Source: Cichorium intybus
Lineage: Eukaryota; Streptophyta; Magnoliopsida; Asterales; Asteraceae
Assembly: GCA_023525715.1 (NCBI GenBank)
Contig: CM042016.1
Location: 81,699,382 to 81,763,381 of the forward strand
DNA: 64,000 bases
Direction: 5' to 3'
Below, in pieces: positions 48,550 through 60,444 of the stretch (positions are counted from its first letter, which is position 1; each line of letters begins with the position of its first letter). Made by a program: the position numbers and the translations under genes. The notes under the pieces were generated by a model. That model had not been told where the DNA came from, did not search any database, and saw nothing but the letters and a program-made list of their open reading frames with translations.

Positions 48550-50565
48550 AACACCCGACTTATTAACAAAACACCCCTTAAAAAAAATTTCAAACCATAT
48601 ATATTACAATCAAAACATAAGTATAGGGGTATTAGTTAACACATACAGGTACAAGTGTATCAAGGATTACAACATATATAAATATTATACATCCTTTAAG
48701 CCGGGTAGTTACTACATAATCCAAATCCTCAGTCACGGACTTTATCTTTCCCTTTGGTGGGATCACGCTCACCTGCAGGGACATATCAAATAAACTGTGA
48801 GCTATAAAGCCCAATGAGTAATCAAGCAAATAAACATGCATATATAAGAGAATAACAACAATTAAACTCTTAAACAGTTTCTGTCCCAAAAGTCATAGTC
48901 ATCACTGACCGCACCGTATATCATAGCCATATAGGCCGCACCAAATATCATAGCCATATAGGCCGCACCGGTTTAGGTTCAATAACCCAATATCATGGTC
49001 CTAAGACCGCACCAATTTAGTTTCAAGGATAGTAATCATAGCCATGAGGCTGCACCATTTGGATTTTCAATCCAATAACATAACCATATATTTTTCGGGT
49101 ATTCTACCCTTATCTCATATTCAACTACTTCAAGTAGTGCCATTGTAATCACCATATATCACACTATATATAGTCAAGATTACTCACCTGAATGCTTGCT
49201 ACCACTTGCTTTAATTGTTTCTTGCCTTGAAATGGGTTCTACACGATTTTGTCCCGTACCTATAATTTCATTCATTTCACAATGATTATAGGTTAATTTA
49301 CCATTTCAGTTAATTCTAGTGCACAAGAGTCTAATATAAGACCAATTCCAAGCATTTCCAATCAATAACCATCGTTATAAAAATTTAATACACTTCCTGA
49401 AATACACGTATTTTACTACAGTACTTTCGGGATGTCGTATTCGTATTCCGATAATTTTCCATGAAGTTTCACAACATATTAGACCTATGTTCAAAATTTC
49501 AGGTCAATCGGATAAGTCTAGCATCAAATCCCAAAATTGAACCAAACCAAATTTGCTCTTAATAGAAAGCAGGAGGTTTTGGCCAATTTTTGACATTCTG
49601 CGAAAATAGCGCCCCTATCTCCAGAAATAGCGCCTCTATCTCAGATAGCGCCTCTATCTCCAGAGATAGCGCCTCTATCTCATCTGTACAGCCCAAATTC
49701 ACGATTTTTAAGCTGCAAATCCATATTTTCTCCCATTAAGTCACTAATACACTACTTAATCGATAGGGGATTGTTCCAGTATAAAAACCATCAATTAATC
49801 TCTGAATTTAAGCCATAGAAATCACAAATTTCAAACATTTCAAGAAATTCCCGTTTGGTCCATTTTTCACCAAAAATGCAATTTCTTTGAAAACAACCAC
49901 TTAGGAATGTCTTAATACATCCTAGGTGATCTTTAGGACTTAACAAAACAATTTAAAATCAAGCTTGACCATAAGAACTCATAATCTAGGGTTCTTGAGC
50001 AAAGTCCCAAATTTCAACAATAGCAACATACTTTCATATTCTTGAGTTATGTTCTTAACTTGTAAACATGTTTGAAACCCAGAAATCATATAAATCATAG
50101 ATTTCACTGGAATTGCAGATTTCAGTTTACTCTCAAAACCCACCAAGAACAATCTTGGTTAAAACTTGAAATACTAACCTTCAATGCTTCCAATTCTTCA
50201 ATACAAAGCCAATAATCGGATTCCAAGCTCAAACCTTCAAGAATTCTCCAAGATTCTGCAACGATCGCTCAAGAAAACCCTCTCCCGTGACTTCTAGATT
50301 TTCTGCACATGTGGGAGAGCTTTTCCACTATTTATACTTCCAAAGTTTGCAGTTTAGTCCCTGGAGTTCTAATTCTTGAGCTTTTGCCACAACTAACACA
50401 TTTTATGACAAAAACCAGTTTTTATAACATTTTAAGTCCAAAACTCAAAATATTATTACAAATCAAATCCTTTTTTGTCCAAAAGACCAAATTACCCTTC
50501 TAAGGTAAAATGACCAATTTACCCTTTTATTATATTTACATAATAAAACATATCTTGGCGTTACA
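48547..50565 (-). mobile_element. Solo LTR A (Ty3/gypsy type), no target duplication
   Basis: TGTAACACCCGAC at the left and CTTGGCGTTACA at the right, 2019 bp, with no PBS or purine tract next to it and no gag or pol. Orientation is minus by analogy with the other LTRs. Contains tandem CATAGCCATATAGGCCGCACC units (48920-49070) and GATAGCGCCTCTATC hairpin units (49605-49680). Flanks TCTCT and GGATG do not match. Confidence 0.65.
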
Positions 50566-50722
50566 GGATGTCCATGAATACCACACCAAATCAGTATCTA
50601 TCATATGTGAATGCACAAGTAGGATGCTCAAATTAATTCAATTCAAATCAAAGTTTCCCATTTAATTGTAAAATATTTTCAAAAATGAGTTTTCAAGAAT
50701 GTAAAAAAATCATAGTTGTCAA

Positions 50723-50805
50723 ACTCGTATGAGTCACCAGTCGACTCGTACGAGTCACCAGTCGACTCGTACGAGTCACCAGTCGACTCGTACGAGTCGA
50801 GTCAT
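50723..50805. repeat. 21-bp subterminal repeat of the hAT element
   Basis: About 3.5 units of GACTCGTACGAGTCACCAGTC, each with the perfect 14-bp palindrome GACTCGTACGAGTC. A likely transposase-binding array. Confidence 0.8.
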
Positions 50806-51416
50806 TTGAAACCTAAAAAGATGCGACAATGTGACTCGATTTTAGGACTGACTCGGTAAAAATTGTGATTCACTGTGTTAGTCATATATACTTTAGGTAT
50901 TGTCTTGATTGATTGGGTAATTCAATTACTTTTTTAAACTAGAACAGTATGTTGGACTAAAGGAAACATGTCCTTTTGCAAAAAGGTACAAATCTGCAAA
51001 AGGGAGTAAACCCTTTTCCCAATATTCTTCTGCTCTACTTTTCCTCTATCCTCTCTAGTTACTTCTCTACAGAAAAACCCTTTTCTTGATTATTCTTCTT
51101 TCTAAATTTCTTATGAGTTCTGATCCTCTCTTCTCTTCCCTACAGAGTCATCTTCTTCCCCATTTCACCGGTACGCCTCTTTTTCCTGTTCTGTAAAAAA
51201 AATTATTTTTTCGATTCTGCATCAGGTTATTTCAGCCTCTGTGTTAGTTATTTTTCCTTCTTTTCTCTTGTAATCTGTAGTGGTGTAGTGGTGGACTGAT
51301 AACATGATTAGATTGTCTTTTTTTTAAATGCTGGTTGTTAACTTATTACTAATTAAACCTGTTAAAGTGTTAGGATTTGGGAACTTAGGAATAGTTTACT
51401 CTGTAGTTGTGAGTTA

Positions 51417-51597
51417 TGACTCTGTAACTCTGTAACTTTGTAACTCTGTAACTTTGTAACTCTTTAACTCTGTAACTCTGTAACTCTGTAACTCTGTAAC
51501 TCTATATCTCTGTAACTCTATATCTCTGTAACTCTATATCTCTGTAACTCTGTAACTCTGTAACTCTGTAACTCTGTAACTCTGTAACTCTATAACT
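51417..51597. repeat. 8-bp microsatellite (GTAACTCT)n
   Basis: About 22 units with variants TATATCTCT and TAACTTTG, in the 5' part of the hAT element. Confidence 0.85.
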
Positions 51598-51773
51598 GGA
51601 AGTGGAACTCTTTTAACCAGAACTCTTTAACTGTAACTCTGTATATGATATACTTGTACACTAGTGTTAGCGTTGCTACGTTAGTCTTAAGAATAAGATG
51701 ATTGATTGCTTTTGTTCAAATTACCATTGTCTTTACTATTTACTGTTTATTTTGTAGATATTAATTATTAATC

Positions 51774-52477
51774 ATGCCAAAAGAAAAGGCAAATCCCGAT
51801 ATTACTTGGGAACATTGCACTCGAGTAGAGCTAAATAATAGAACTAAAGTGCAATGTAACTATTTTATAAATTAGTCTTCATTTCGAGAACTTTAATGTT
51901 GAAAAAGAAGTCAAATGTGGATTGTATGATGTCATTGAAAGGATGTATGATAGGCCAACAATGGTGACAATTCATGAACATCTTATAAAGTTCAATGAGA
52001 GCATTGAAATGTTTGGCATATCTGCGGCCATGCTAATGAGAAAGAAACCGCAACCGGGTAATCTATTAGGAAGACAACATTGGAAAAATACCAAGACATA
52101 TAATGAATACTTTAATACTAATTAGTCCTTTGTTTTATTAAACTGTAGCTAAATGATGGTCAAGTTATGGAGATGAGTGCCCGAAACTTCAACATCTCGC
52201 TATTCGTCTCTTGAGTCTCACATGTAGTGCCACGGGATGTGAGAGGAATTGGAACACTTTTGACTATATACACTCCAAGAAGAGGAACAGTTTAGAGCAA
52301 CAAAGACTTAATGCATTGGTGTTTGTGAAATACAACATCATTCTTGATATGAGACTCCAAAATAGAAAAGAAATAGGGGAGACGTATGATGCAATATGTT
52401 TGTCGGATGTGGAGTCGGATGATGAATGGATTACCGAAAAGGAGGATGCATGTAACACCCGTCTTTTCAAGAATTAG
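51774..52477 (+). pseudogene. hAT transposase remnant: N-terminus and dimerisation domain
   Basis: The ATG at 51774 starts MPKEKANPDITWEHCTRVEL and runs to KVQCNYF, like the first half of a BED zinc finger, then stops. After about 35 bp, with no sign of the catalytic domain, the C-terminal region follows: YDVIERMYDRPTMVTIHEHL, FGISAAML, and after a further break LSLTCSATGCERNWNTFDYI and HSKKRNSLEQQRLNALVF, which is the hAT dimerisation motif. The deletion removes the DDE core. The last codons are cut by solo LTR B at 52451. Confidence 0.82.
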
Positions 52478-55273
52478 TAATAGGGTATATTTACGACGTT
52501 ATAAGTTATCGTTTATTAAGTTTTGGTAACTAAGATAATTTATTTGTAAATCCGTATTTTCGACAATAATTGGCGAGATATATTTTACGACCTTAGGTAT
52601 ATTAGTTATCAGTTATGAAATTTAGGAAGGTCATAAAATAACACATATATTAAACATTTAGTAATATTTTATACTATATAAATTTATAGATATACATGTT
52701 ATAAGTTACAATATATATAGTGTTGACCAAAATATATACATATACATATATAGTTGTATCGTTTGATACATGTGTATAACTAATATATATGTATCTTAGT
52801 AATGGGTTAGGATCCGGTAGGAACCCAAAATCCGGTAGGAACCACAAGAACTCTTCTCGTCCAATCATTATCCTAAGGGCAATAACGTCAAACATCTTCC
52901 TTCGACGTGACGCAATCACGTGTGACGCATGTCCACGGAACGAAATATGGACTCGAGGATACGATCATATGTGACGCATGTTCATTCACCATAATTTAAG
53001 TGGGTTTTTTTCTCATTTTTTCCTTTTTCGTTTTTTTTTATTTTTTTATATATTTTTTTCAATTTTTTATTTTCAATTATACTCGGTTTTTAGTGTTTTA
53101 TTTTTTTACTTTTTATTTTTTATTTTTTTAAATTTTTTAAATTTTTTATTTTTTTAATGCTACAATACTAGATTTTTAATTTTTTTTGTTTTTTTTCATT
53201 TTTGATGTATATTTTTTAATTTTTAATATTTTTTAATCTTAATTTTAACGTTTTTTTCGTATTTTTAATCTAATCATTTTGGATCATGATATTTTTAATC
53301 ATAACGTTTTGGATCATGTATTTTTTTATCATAACATTTTGGATCATAGTTTTTTGAATCTTGGATCATAAGTTTTGAATCATTTTATCGTTATTTGTTT
53401 TTTTTAACTCATTTTGAATCATAACGGGTTTTGGATCTTGGATCATAACGAATTTTGAATCTTGGATCATAACTTTTGAATCATAAACATATTTTGGTTT
53501 TAATATATTTGAATCGTGTATATTTTTTGCTATTTTGATGAGTTTTTTTAACTTAAAATTATAAAAATGAACACTTAAAAAAACGTTTTTTCAAATTTTT
53601 GTTTTTAAAAACTTACTACTATGATGTCTAGAATGATCTCTTAAATTTTCATAATTTTTTAATAATTTTTTTAATTTTTTGATTTTTTATAAAAATAAAA
53701 AATAATTTTTTTTTCAAATTTTCATGATGGTGCTTGTTTTGTAGAGAATTAAATTTTAAGAACTTTGGTTTTTTTTTAAAAAAAAATTTACAAAGAAAAA
53801 AATTTTTATGACCCAAAAACTAAGCAGAGGAATAAAAAAGAACCCAGCAGACCATATGACGACAAGTGTCGCAATCTAGTAGGGGTCTCGTTTCAATTAC
53901 CATATTATCTTTATTAATTTATATTATCCACCCAATAGTTTTGATTTTTAGACAAGTAGCCCCCCAAATTTTTAAGATGTGACATTTTATTCACATTGAA
54001 TCTTATCCACCCATTTTTCAAGATTAAATGTCCAGATTTGTTCTTACGGTTCTTACCGGATTTTGGGTTCCTATACGATCCTCATTTAGTAATAATGGTT
54101 TATAAATAAAGAAAACTAAAAGGAAAGAACATATAAATCACGCTAGGGATGGTTCCAATTTGGATCTACATGCTTCTCAACTTTAAGAATGAAAATAAAT
54201 AAATAAATAAACTAACGTAAATGTAAATATGTAAATGATAACGAAATGTACATGTAATATAATAAAGAAATTATAAATGCGTGTATAATCTAAAATGCGA
54301 TAAGTTCAAATAAGTATGAACGTGTGATTAGCTCATTGAATTGTAAATTTGGTATGTTTATATTACAACATGTATATTTATGGATGTGAAGGAAATAGTA
54401 CACTCCATTTTACTTACTTACCAAGGAATATTTTTCTGTCCAAAAAGCCCTCCATATGAACCTATAAAAGGGTGGTTTCACCTTGAAATAAAAACACAGA
54501 ACATTCCCAAGTAATATACATATACACTGAAATTATAGTTTATGCGAAGAAGTTTTCAAAGTTAACGCGATATCACAAGGTGAGTTTTATGATGCCTTTA
54601 CAAACTGAGATATATATATGTTATATATTGTGTTTATATGCCTAATTGTTCATTTCATTATAATTGCCACGTTTATTGCTTTTTTCGATTTTTAATTATG
54701 CTTATTGCTTTATATATGTATACACGAGTTGCTGGGTAAATGTAAAAATGAAAAAGGGAACGTAACGTCATTCACTAATAAATATAATTTGGTACGATTA
54801 GTACACGGGAGGCATCCTGTTGTTACTAAGTCGATATCGGCCATACATGTCTAGCACTACTAGTACATTGTATAGAAGTCATGACTCGAATAGCACACAT
54901 GCTAGTTCGAAGTCTGAAAATGACTTAAATAAATTTACCCACAACTCCGAGATCTCAACGTAAATTTTTGTATTTCATATTTCATATCATCAATGCATGT
55001 GGTATTTTGTACACAAACACATGAATTCACTAAGCCATTTGGCTTACGCATCTACACATATATCTCAGGACACATTCGATAGAATAAGATCAGGTACTCG
55101 GCATCATAATAATGAGACCAGATGACACTCGGAGACATTACCTGCTGTTATAACTTTTAGTTATTAGCAAAAGTTCTAGCTTGTATTTCCTTATAGCTTT
55201 CGTTGTAACCGAAAACTTTGATATATATAAATAAAGTTGAAGTTTCGTTTGAATAAAGTCTCGTGGTGTCACA
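52451..55273 (+). mobile_element. Solo LTR B (Ty3/gypsy type) in the hAT coding region
   Basis: TGTAACACCCGTC to GTGGTGTCACA, 2823 bp, flanked by the perfect duplication ATGCA (52446-52450 and 55274-55278). TATAAAAG at 54463 fits the LTR promoter in plus orientation. No internal region remains, so it arose by LTR-LTR recombination. It contains a nested TIR element. Confidence 0.85.
52804..54085. mobile_element. TIR element nested in solo LTR B
   Basis: GGTAGGAACCCAAAATCCGG near the left end is inverted near 54048-54075 with two or three changes. Flanks CTTAGTAAT and TTTAGTAAT form an 8-9-bp duplication. The 1.28-kb interior is T-rich with repeated TTTTGGATCAT words and no coding sequence. 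The duplication size fits MULE or hAT. Confidence 0.65.
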
Positions 55274-55278
55274 ATGCA

Positions 55279-55558
55279 TGTCTCCCCGAAGATATCTCAT
55301 GGATGGATGTTCATGAATGCTTTAAAGAGGATGTGGGAACTAGTGCTAATAAAAGGAAGAGAGGTAAGTTATACAAAGAATTCATTATATATTATAAATT
55401 ATACTACTAATAATAAAAAGTATAATAAATACAACGTTTGTCTATTTGTAGGACCAAGAAACCTAAACAAAGTGCCTAATGTTAAAAACAAAGGAAAAAA
55501 GCCAAATTGTTGATTTGGATTATGATGATGAGGAGGATGAGGATGAATAGGGAGATTA
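55279..55558 (+). pseudogene. hAT transposase C-terminal tail after solo LTR B
   Basis: The frame interrupted at 52450 continues here (LPEDISWMDVHECFKED), then a donor-like GTAAGT at about 55362. A stretch rich in Asp and Glu codons (GATGATGAGGAGGATGAGG) near 55527 is the usual acidic tail. Broken by stops. Confidence 0.65.
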
Positions 55559-58232
55559 TATTGATCTCCGCGAGACAAGGGTGTTTGAAGATGAAGATGA
55601 AAATGATGACCACTGTAATCCCGAAGTTTAGTTATATGATTCTAACACTATATGGCTTTTGTCATTTCCTTTGTTACTAAATTGCTAGTGTAACAACTGA
55701 AATTTTTTTGAATCTATAAAAGGATAAAACTGTTATTTTTATGACAAATAATGATACCTGATAAGGAAGTAGTTAATATGAGTAATTTATGCTTTAATAA
55801 GTCACTATGTGTGAAAGTATGATAATTTGGGTGTTATTGGTATTGATATGTAAGAAATGACAAAATAGGTCCCTAACATGCTTAAAGTGGGACAAAACAT
55901 GGAAAACAATGTCAAATAATATCTTACAAGTTATAATATGGCATGGATAGTCCAAGGACAGCTTATAATGTTTTATAAGAGTAAAAAGATCCAAAAAACA
56001 AATAATGATTGTATGTAAGTATGGAGGATTAACAAAGTATGTTGTCGTAAGTGACAAAAAGATCAAAGTAGATCGCTAAAATGGGTAATCATAGATTAAA
56101 CAAATGAAGACTTGAAGTGCTTTTAGGAATGAATGTCAATGCATGAAGTACCTTGGAAAACATTTCAACAAGGTAAAAGGTGTGTACTATGTTGTGGCAA
56201 TGGTAAGTATGACTTATTAGAAACTTAATGATTTAGTTAGTCTTGTTAAGTACTTAATAAAGGGAAAAAAGGTCAAGATGTGTGAAAAAAATCATATATG
56301 TGAATTAAGAGATATTATTTATTTTTCATGGTATTCGTGCTTGTATGAGATAAATTAATACAAACTAAAGATGAAAAGTGATTTATGATTGTTGTTAAGA
56401 AGTAGAGTTTGTGATGCCTTCTTGGTGGCTAATTATCTCAAAATACGAAGAGAATTGGACAATTTTTATCATTATCAAAAATGTAGTCCATAAGAAAAGG
56501 AAAACATAGGAAAAGGAATAGAGGCAAATAGAGTTCGGATGAAGACGTTATGATCAATTGAAGTTAGGCTAAAACCAGCAAAAATCAGGAAGTAACCGGG
56601 TTTGAGCTTGAATAACGAGAAATGTAATTAGAACTGGGGAAATTTCAGTAGACATAAGCTATAGAACTTTTTATTAGCTTTCTAAGCATGTATGGTTTGT
56701 GAAATTTGGATAAGAAATGAGGAAGTTATGACTGATTGAAGTTGAGTATAAAATGTAAGGAAAATATGAAATGCTGGAAAAATTTCTAATGTACACGACC
56801 CGTGTGAGTGTACACGGCCAGTGTAAACATCTGGACAACTTTTGTACATATTCTACAAGACCTGTGTAGGTCCACACGCGCCGTGTACGCAGCTGATCAG
56901 CTAGTGGTGCGCTAGGCACTTTTTGGACACTTGGAGTAGCGAGGAGGTGGCAGATCAGCTTCAAAACTTACACTAAGAACCCCATACTCTTGCCAAGTGG
57001 ATTTCACTACATTCTAGAGGCTTAAGGGACGAATTTGGATCATTTTTTAGCCATTTTCTCCTCTTTCTTCTCCATTTCTCTCTCCCAAGAACACTAGGTG
57101 TGTTCTTGGTGTATCTAGTGTGTGAACTCGAATCTAGCTTCAATCCTTGATGTTTCAAATGGATTTTTGCTGCATTCTCTTCCTCTTAAGGTAAGAAACA
57201 TTCCCACATGGTTTAATTAGGCTAAATCCATAGAACTTGATGATTTTGATGAACCCTAATTTTGGAAAATTTGGGGTTTCATGAAATTGATGATGGATAA
57301 TGGGTGCTAATGGTTAGATAATGACTAGTAAACAAAAGTTTGCATCCATTATCATCAAATTTTCAATATTTAATTATCCGACATGAATAAGGTTGCATTG
57401 GTCAAAACTCTACAATAATCATGGATGGATTATGTTCATGAAAGGATAACTGAGCTATGTTGAGCAAAAGAATATTATTAGAATGTTATTTTGATAAAAG
57501 ATTAACCAAGTGAAGTCTTGGAATCTCTTGGTGTCGACATGTGTATTGAATTGGACCAAGTGATGGAAACTGAAGTTAAGAGAAATTGATAATTTTGGTA
57601 TGGATAAATATAGGCTGAATTGTCATATTATGGAAGTTAAATAAAATTCCAATTAGGCAAGTATTAACTTAATTATAGAATTTTAATAGATTGAGTGGCC
57701 ATGAGGAGTCCTCATAAGTAAGTAAACAATGTTAATATATGCGAATTATATATGATTCGTTAGGTGGTGATCAAGTTGGTGGAAGTCAAGGCAAGGGTAA
57801 GGAGGCTTCGGGACCTTTGGTATCCAATTATAGTACAAGGTGAGTACATAGTGCATTTTATCGGATATATGTCACAAATGCCCAAGTTTATTTGCTAATA
57901 TGCTTACATGTTTTGAAATAACTTCTACCAAACAAATGGTTTATGTTTATATGAAAGTTGTAATTATGGAAGGGTTATTAAATCTGTAATTTGGCTCAAG
58001 GGAAATCACTAGTTAAGCACATGAAATATTTTACATGTTTGGAAAGAGTTTTGTTCAAAGCAGTATATATTTATTTGGAAGCTTGAATTATGAAAGTATG
58101 GTCTTAATTGTAAGAAATGGTGAATACGCACAAGCTTATATATAGGATGGTTTTGAGTAACAAATATTTGTTTACTTAACAAGGTAATGGAATGTTTTGT
58201 AAAGTAATACATAGGTAAGTATGTAAGAACAA

Positions 58233-58684
58233 GGGAAAATGACTTATAAGGGTAATTATGTTTCACAACTGTTCAAAAACACCATCCAAGTTTGGTCTGT
58301 TCAAAAAACATCATCCAAGTAAGACCTTTGTACAAAAAACACCATCCAAGTAAGGCTTTTGTACAAAAAACACCAACGAACTACATGTTTTGTTCAAATT
58401 TTACCCGATGCTAATCGGCTCTTGCAGGTTAAAGGATGACTTGGCCTAATATTTAGTGACATGGCATAATAACAGATGAAAAGTTAACCTGCAAGAGCCG
58501 GTTACCATCGGGTAAAATTTAAACAAAACATGTAGTTCGTTGGTGTTTTTTGTACAAAGGCCTTACTTGGATGGTGTTTTTTGTACAAAGGCTTTACTTG
58601 GATGGTGTTTTTTGAACAAACCAAACTTGGATGGTGTTTTTTGAACATTTTTGAAACATAATTACCCTTATAAGTCATTTTCCC
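58233..58684. mobile_element. Mutator-type foldback MITE with 9-bp duplication
   Basis: GGGAAAATGACTTATAAGGG is inverted at the right end; the arms run about 200 bp and contain facing copies of ACACCATCCAAGTAAG. Flanking duplication TAAGAACAA at 58224-58232 and 58685-58693. Confidence 0.85.
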
Positions 58685-58703
58685 TAAGAACAAAGTATAA
58701 ATT

Positions 58704-58960
58704 GGGTGCACTTCTAATGTAATACTCTTAAATAATGATCTAAAGTATGATAGGTATGTTTATAAGTAAGTATGTAAGACACAAAGTATGAAGTGGGTGC
58801 ACTTCTAATGTAATATTCTTAAAGAATGATCTAAAGTATGATAGGTATGTTTATAAACAAGTATATAATACACAAAGTATGAAGTGGGTGCACTTCTAAT
58901 GTAATATTCTTAAAGAAATATCTAAAGTATGATAGGTATGATATGTTGTGTGTTTGCTAA
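58704..58960. repeat. 91-bp tandem repeat in solo LTR C, about three copies
   Basis: GGGTGCACTTCTAATGTAAT starts at 58704, 58795 and 58886. The MITE lies just before the first unit. Confidence 0.8.
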
Positions 58961-59061
58961 GAATGTTTTTGTATATGGCCTTGAAAAGTAATTGTCTAGA
59001 CACCTTCGGAGAACCGTTGGGATGGTACCTCCCGTCGCGAAGCGGTCATCTCCAACCTCCA

Positions 59062-59215
59062 ATTAGGAAAGGCCCATTGGAGTGACCTAAGCGGGAAAGG
59101 CCCGTTAGGTTGTGTTCTATATGGGAAAGGCCCGTTAGATCACTGTTATTCGGGAAAGTCATGCTAACTTATGTTGCTTTTATGCTTACATATTAGAGGG
59201 AAAGGCCCAAAGTGT
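59062..59215. repeat. GGGAAAGGCCCGTTAG repeat in solo LTR C
   Basis: Five variants in about 150 bp. It resembles in position and style the GGAACGGGA repeat of the complete chromovirus LTR. Confidence 0.65.
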
Positions 59216-60444
59216 TAAGCAAACAAATGAGAGGGTCATAGTAATTATGTTGCTAGACCCCAAGGAATCAAGTAAATCGGTAATAATGTGTGTACGAATA
59301 GTATGCTTGAATATATGTATTTTCTGTTGCATTAAATGGTATGTTAGAATGATAATAAACAAAATTAATTGGTATGCTACCTAAGTATATGTCATTGATG
59401 ATAAGTAAAATTTTACACAATGAATGATTTGAAATATTCTAATATGGGTCCTAAATATTGATTAAAAAGGGTGTCTTGGGACAGTAGACTTGTATTGTCA
59501 AGTCAAAGTAGTTTCCTTGAATCTAGTTTATAAATGAAGTCTTTAAAGTGTTGAATTGAAATAAACTATCAAAATGTGAAGGTTCCAAGTATATGAAAGT
59601 ATGTTTTGTCCAGTAGTTTGTTGGAAAGGATGGTGATCTTTTGATCAAGTTATTTGAATATATATTTTTTCGAGAATGATATTTAGAAACGTTTTGAAGA
59701 ACTAATGATTTTTCTTTGTGTCTAAAACCTATGTAACTCACGAGACGAAAGTCTTACATAGTTTTTTTTTGTAACTGACATTTATCCAGGTATCGAGACA
59801 AATTGAAGGACACGTACTTAGTGTGAGCCATTGCAGTATTAGAAGACATAGAATGAGATTTATAGAAGTGGAAAGTGCAAGTTAGCTAATTGCAATATAG
59901 TCATTTGATTTAAGTTATGTAAGAATCATATTTTATGTCTTGCTATGGTTGTGATTATTGGTTTGTAACACCTCTTTAAAATGTTCTCATATCTTTTGAC
60001 AAAGGTTTTAATTTGGACCAACATTTTTATAAATCTAGAATATGTTTTGAGAACCGAAAATCTTGGAAAATATCTTTTAAAAGAATGTAAGAATGTGGGG
60101 TGTTATAGCTAGTTAGTTTTTGATACTTTTTGACGTGCATACGACAATGAATTGTGAGTGTGTAACTCCAAACTAGCAGATTTGTAACATATTAGTAAAC
60201 ATGTTTATATAGTCAAGTTATATTTTCTTTATACATGATGTTATATATAATTTTTAGTGTCGCGACTCTTACGAGTCGAATCATGAGTCGAGTCACGAAT
60301 CAAAATTTAGGATTTCGAGTCACGAGTTGACAACTATGAAAAAATAAATAAAATAATCACATTAAACATAAGAGGTTTGTTTTATGAAAAACAATTCAAA
60401 GCAATCAAAATACATAATAAAGACATGTACTCTTGGTACAACTC

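Larger units (their letters stand above)
55689..60107 (+). mobile_element. Very long solo LTR C (Ty3/gypsy type) in the hAT 3' region
   Basis: TGTAACAACTG to GGGGTGTTATA, flanked by the perfect duplication GCTAG (55684-55688 and 60108-60112). 4419 bp including a 452-bp MITE. The final CA has become TA. No gag or pol. Contains one exact ACACGACCCGTGT hairpin (about 56793) with variants, a 91-bp tandem repeat and a GGGAAAGGCCC repeat. Confidence 0.8.
50711..60338 (+). mobile_element. hAT element, internally deleted, with two nested solo LTRs
   Basis: The ends CATAGTTGTCAA(A)CTCGT are inverted at 50711 and 60338. Both ends have subterminal GACTCG/CGAGTC words, as in hAT elements. Flanks are A-rich (AAAAAAT on both sides), so the 8-bp duplication cannot be fixed exactly. 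Without the nested LTRs the element is about 2.4 kb. Coding remnants are the BED-like start and the hAT dimerisation region; the catalytic middle is missing. Confidence 0.75.

Noticed and set aside
48547..50565. Complete retrotransposon at solo LTR A
   Set aside because: No primer site, purine tract, gag or pol adjoin it, and only one LTR copy is present.
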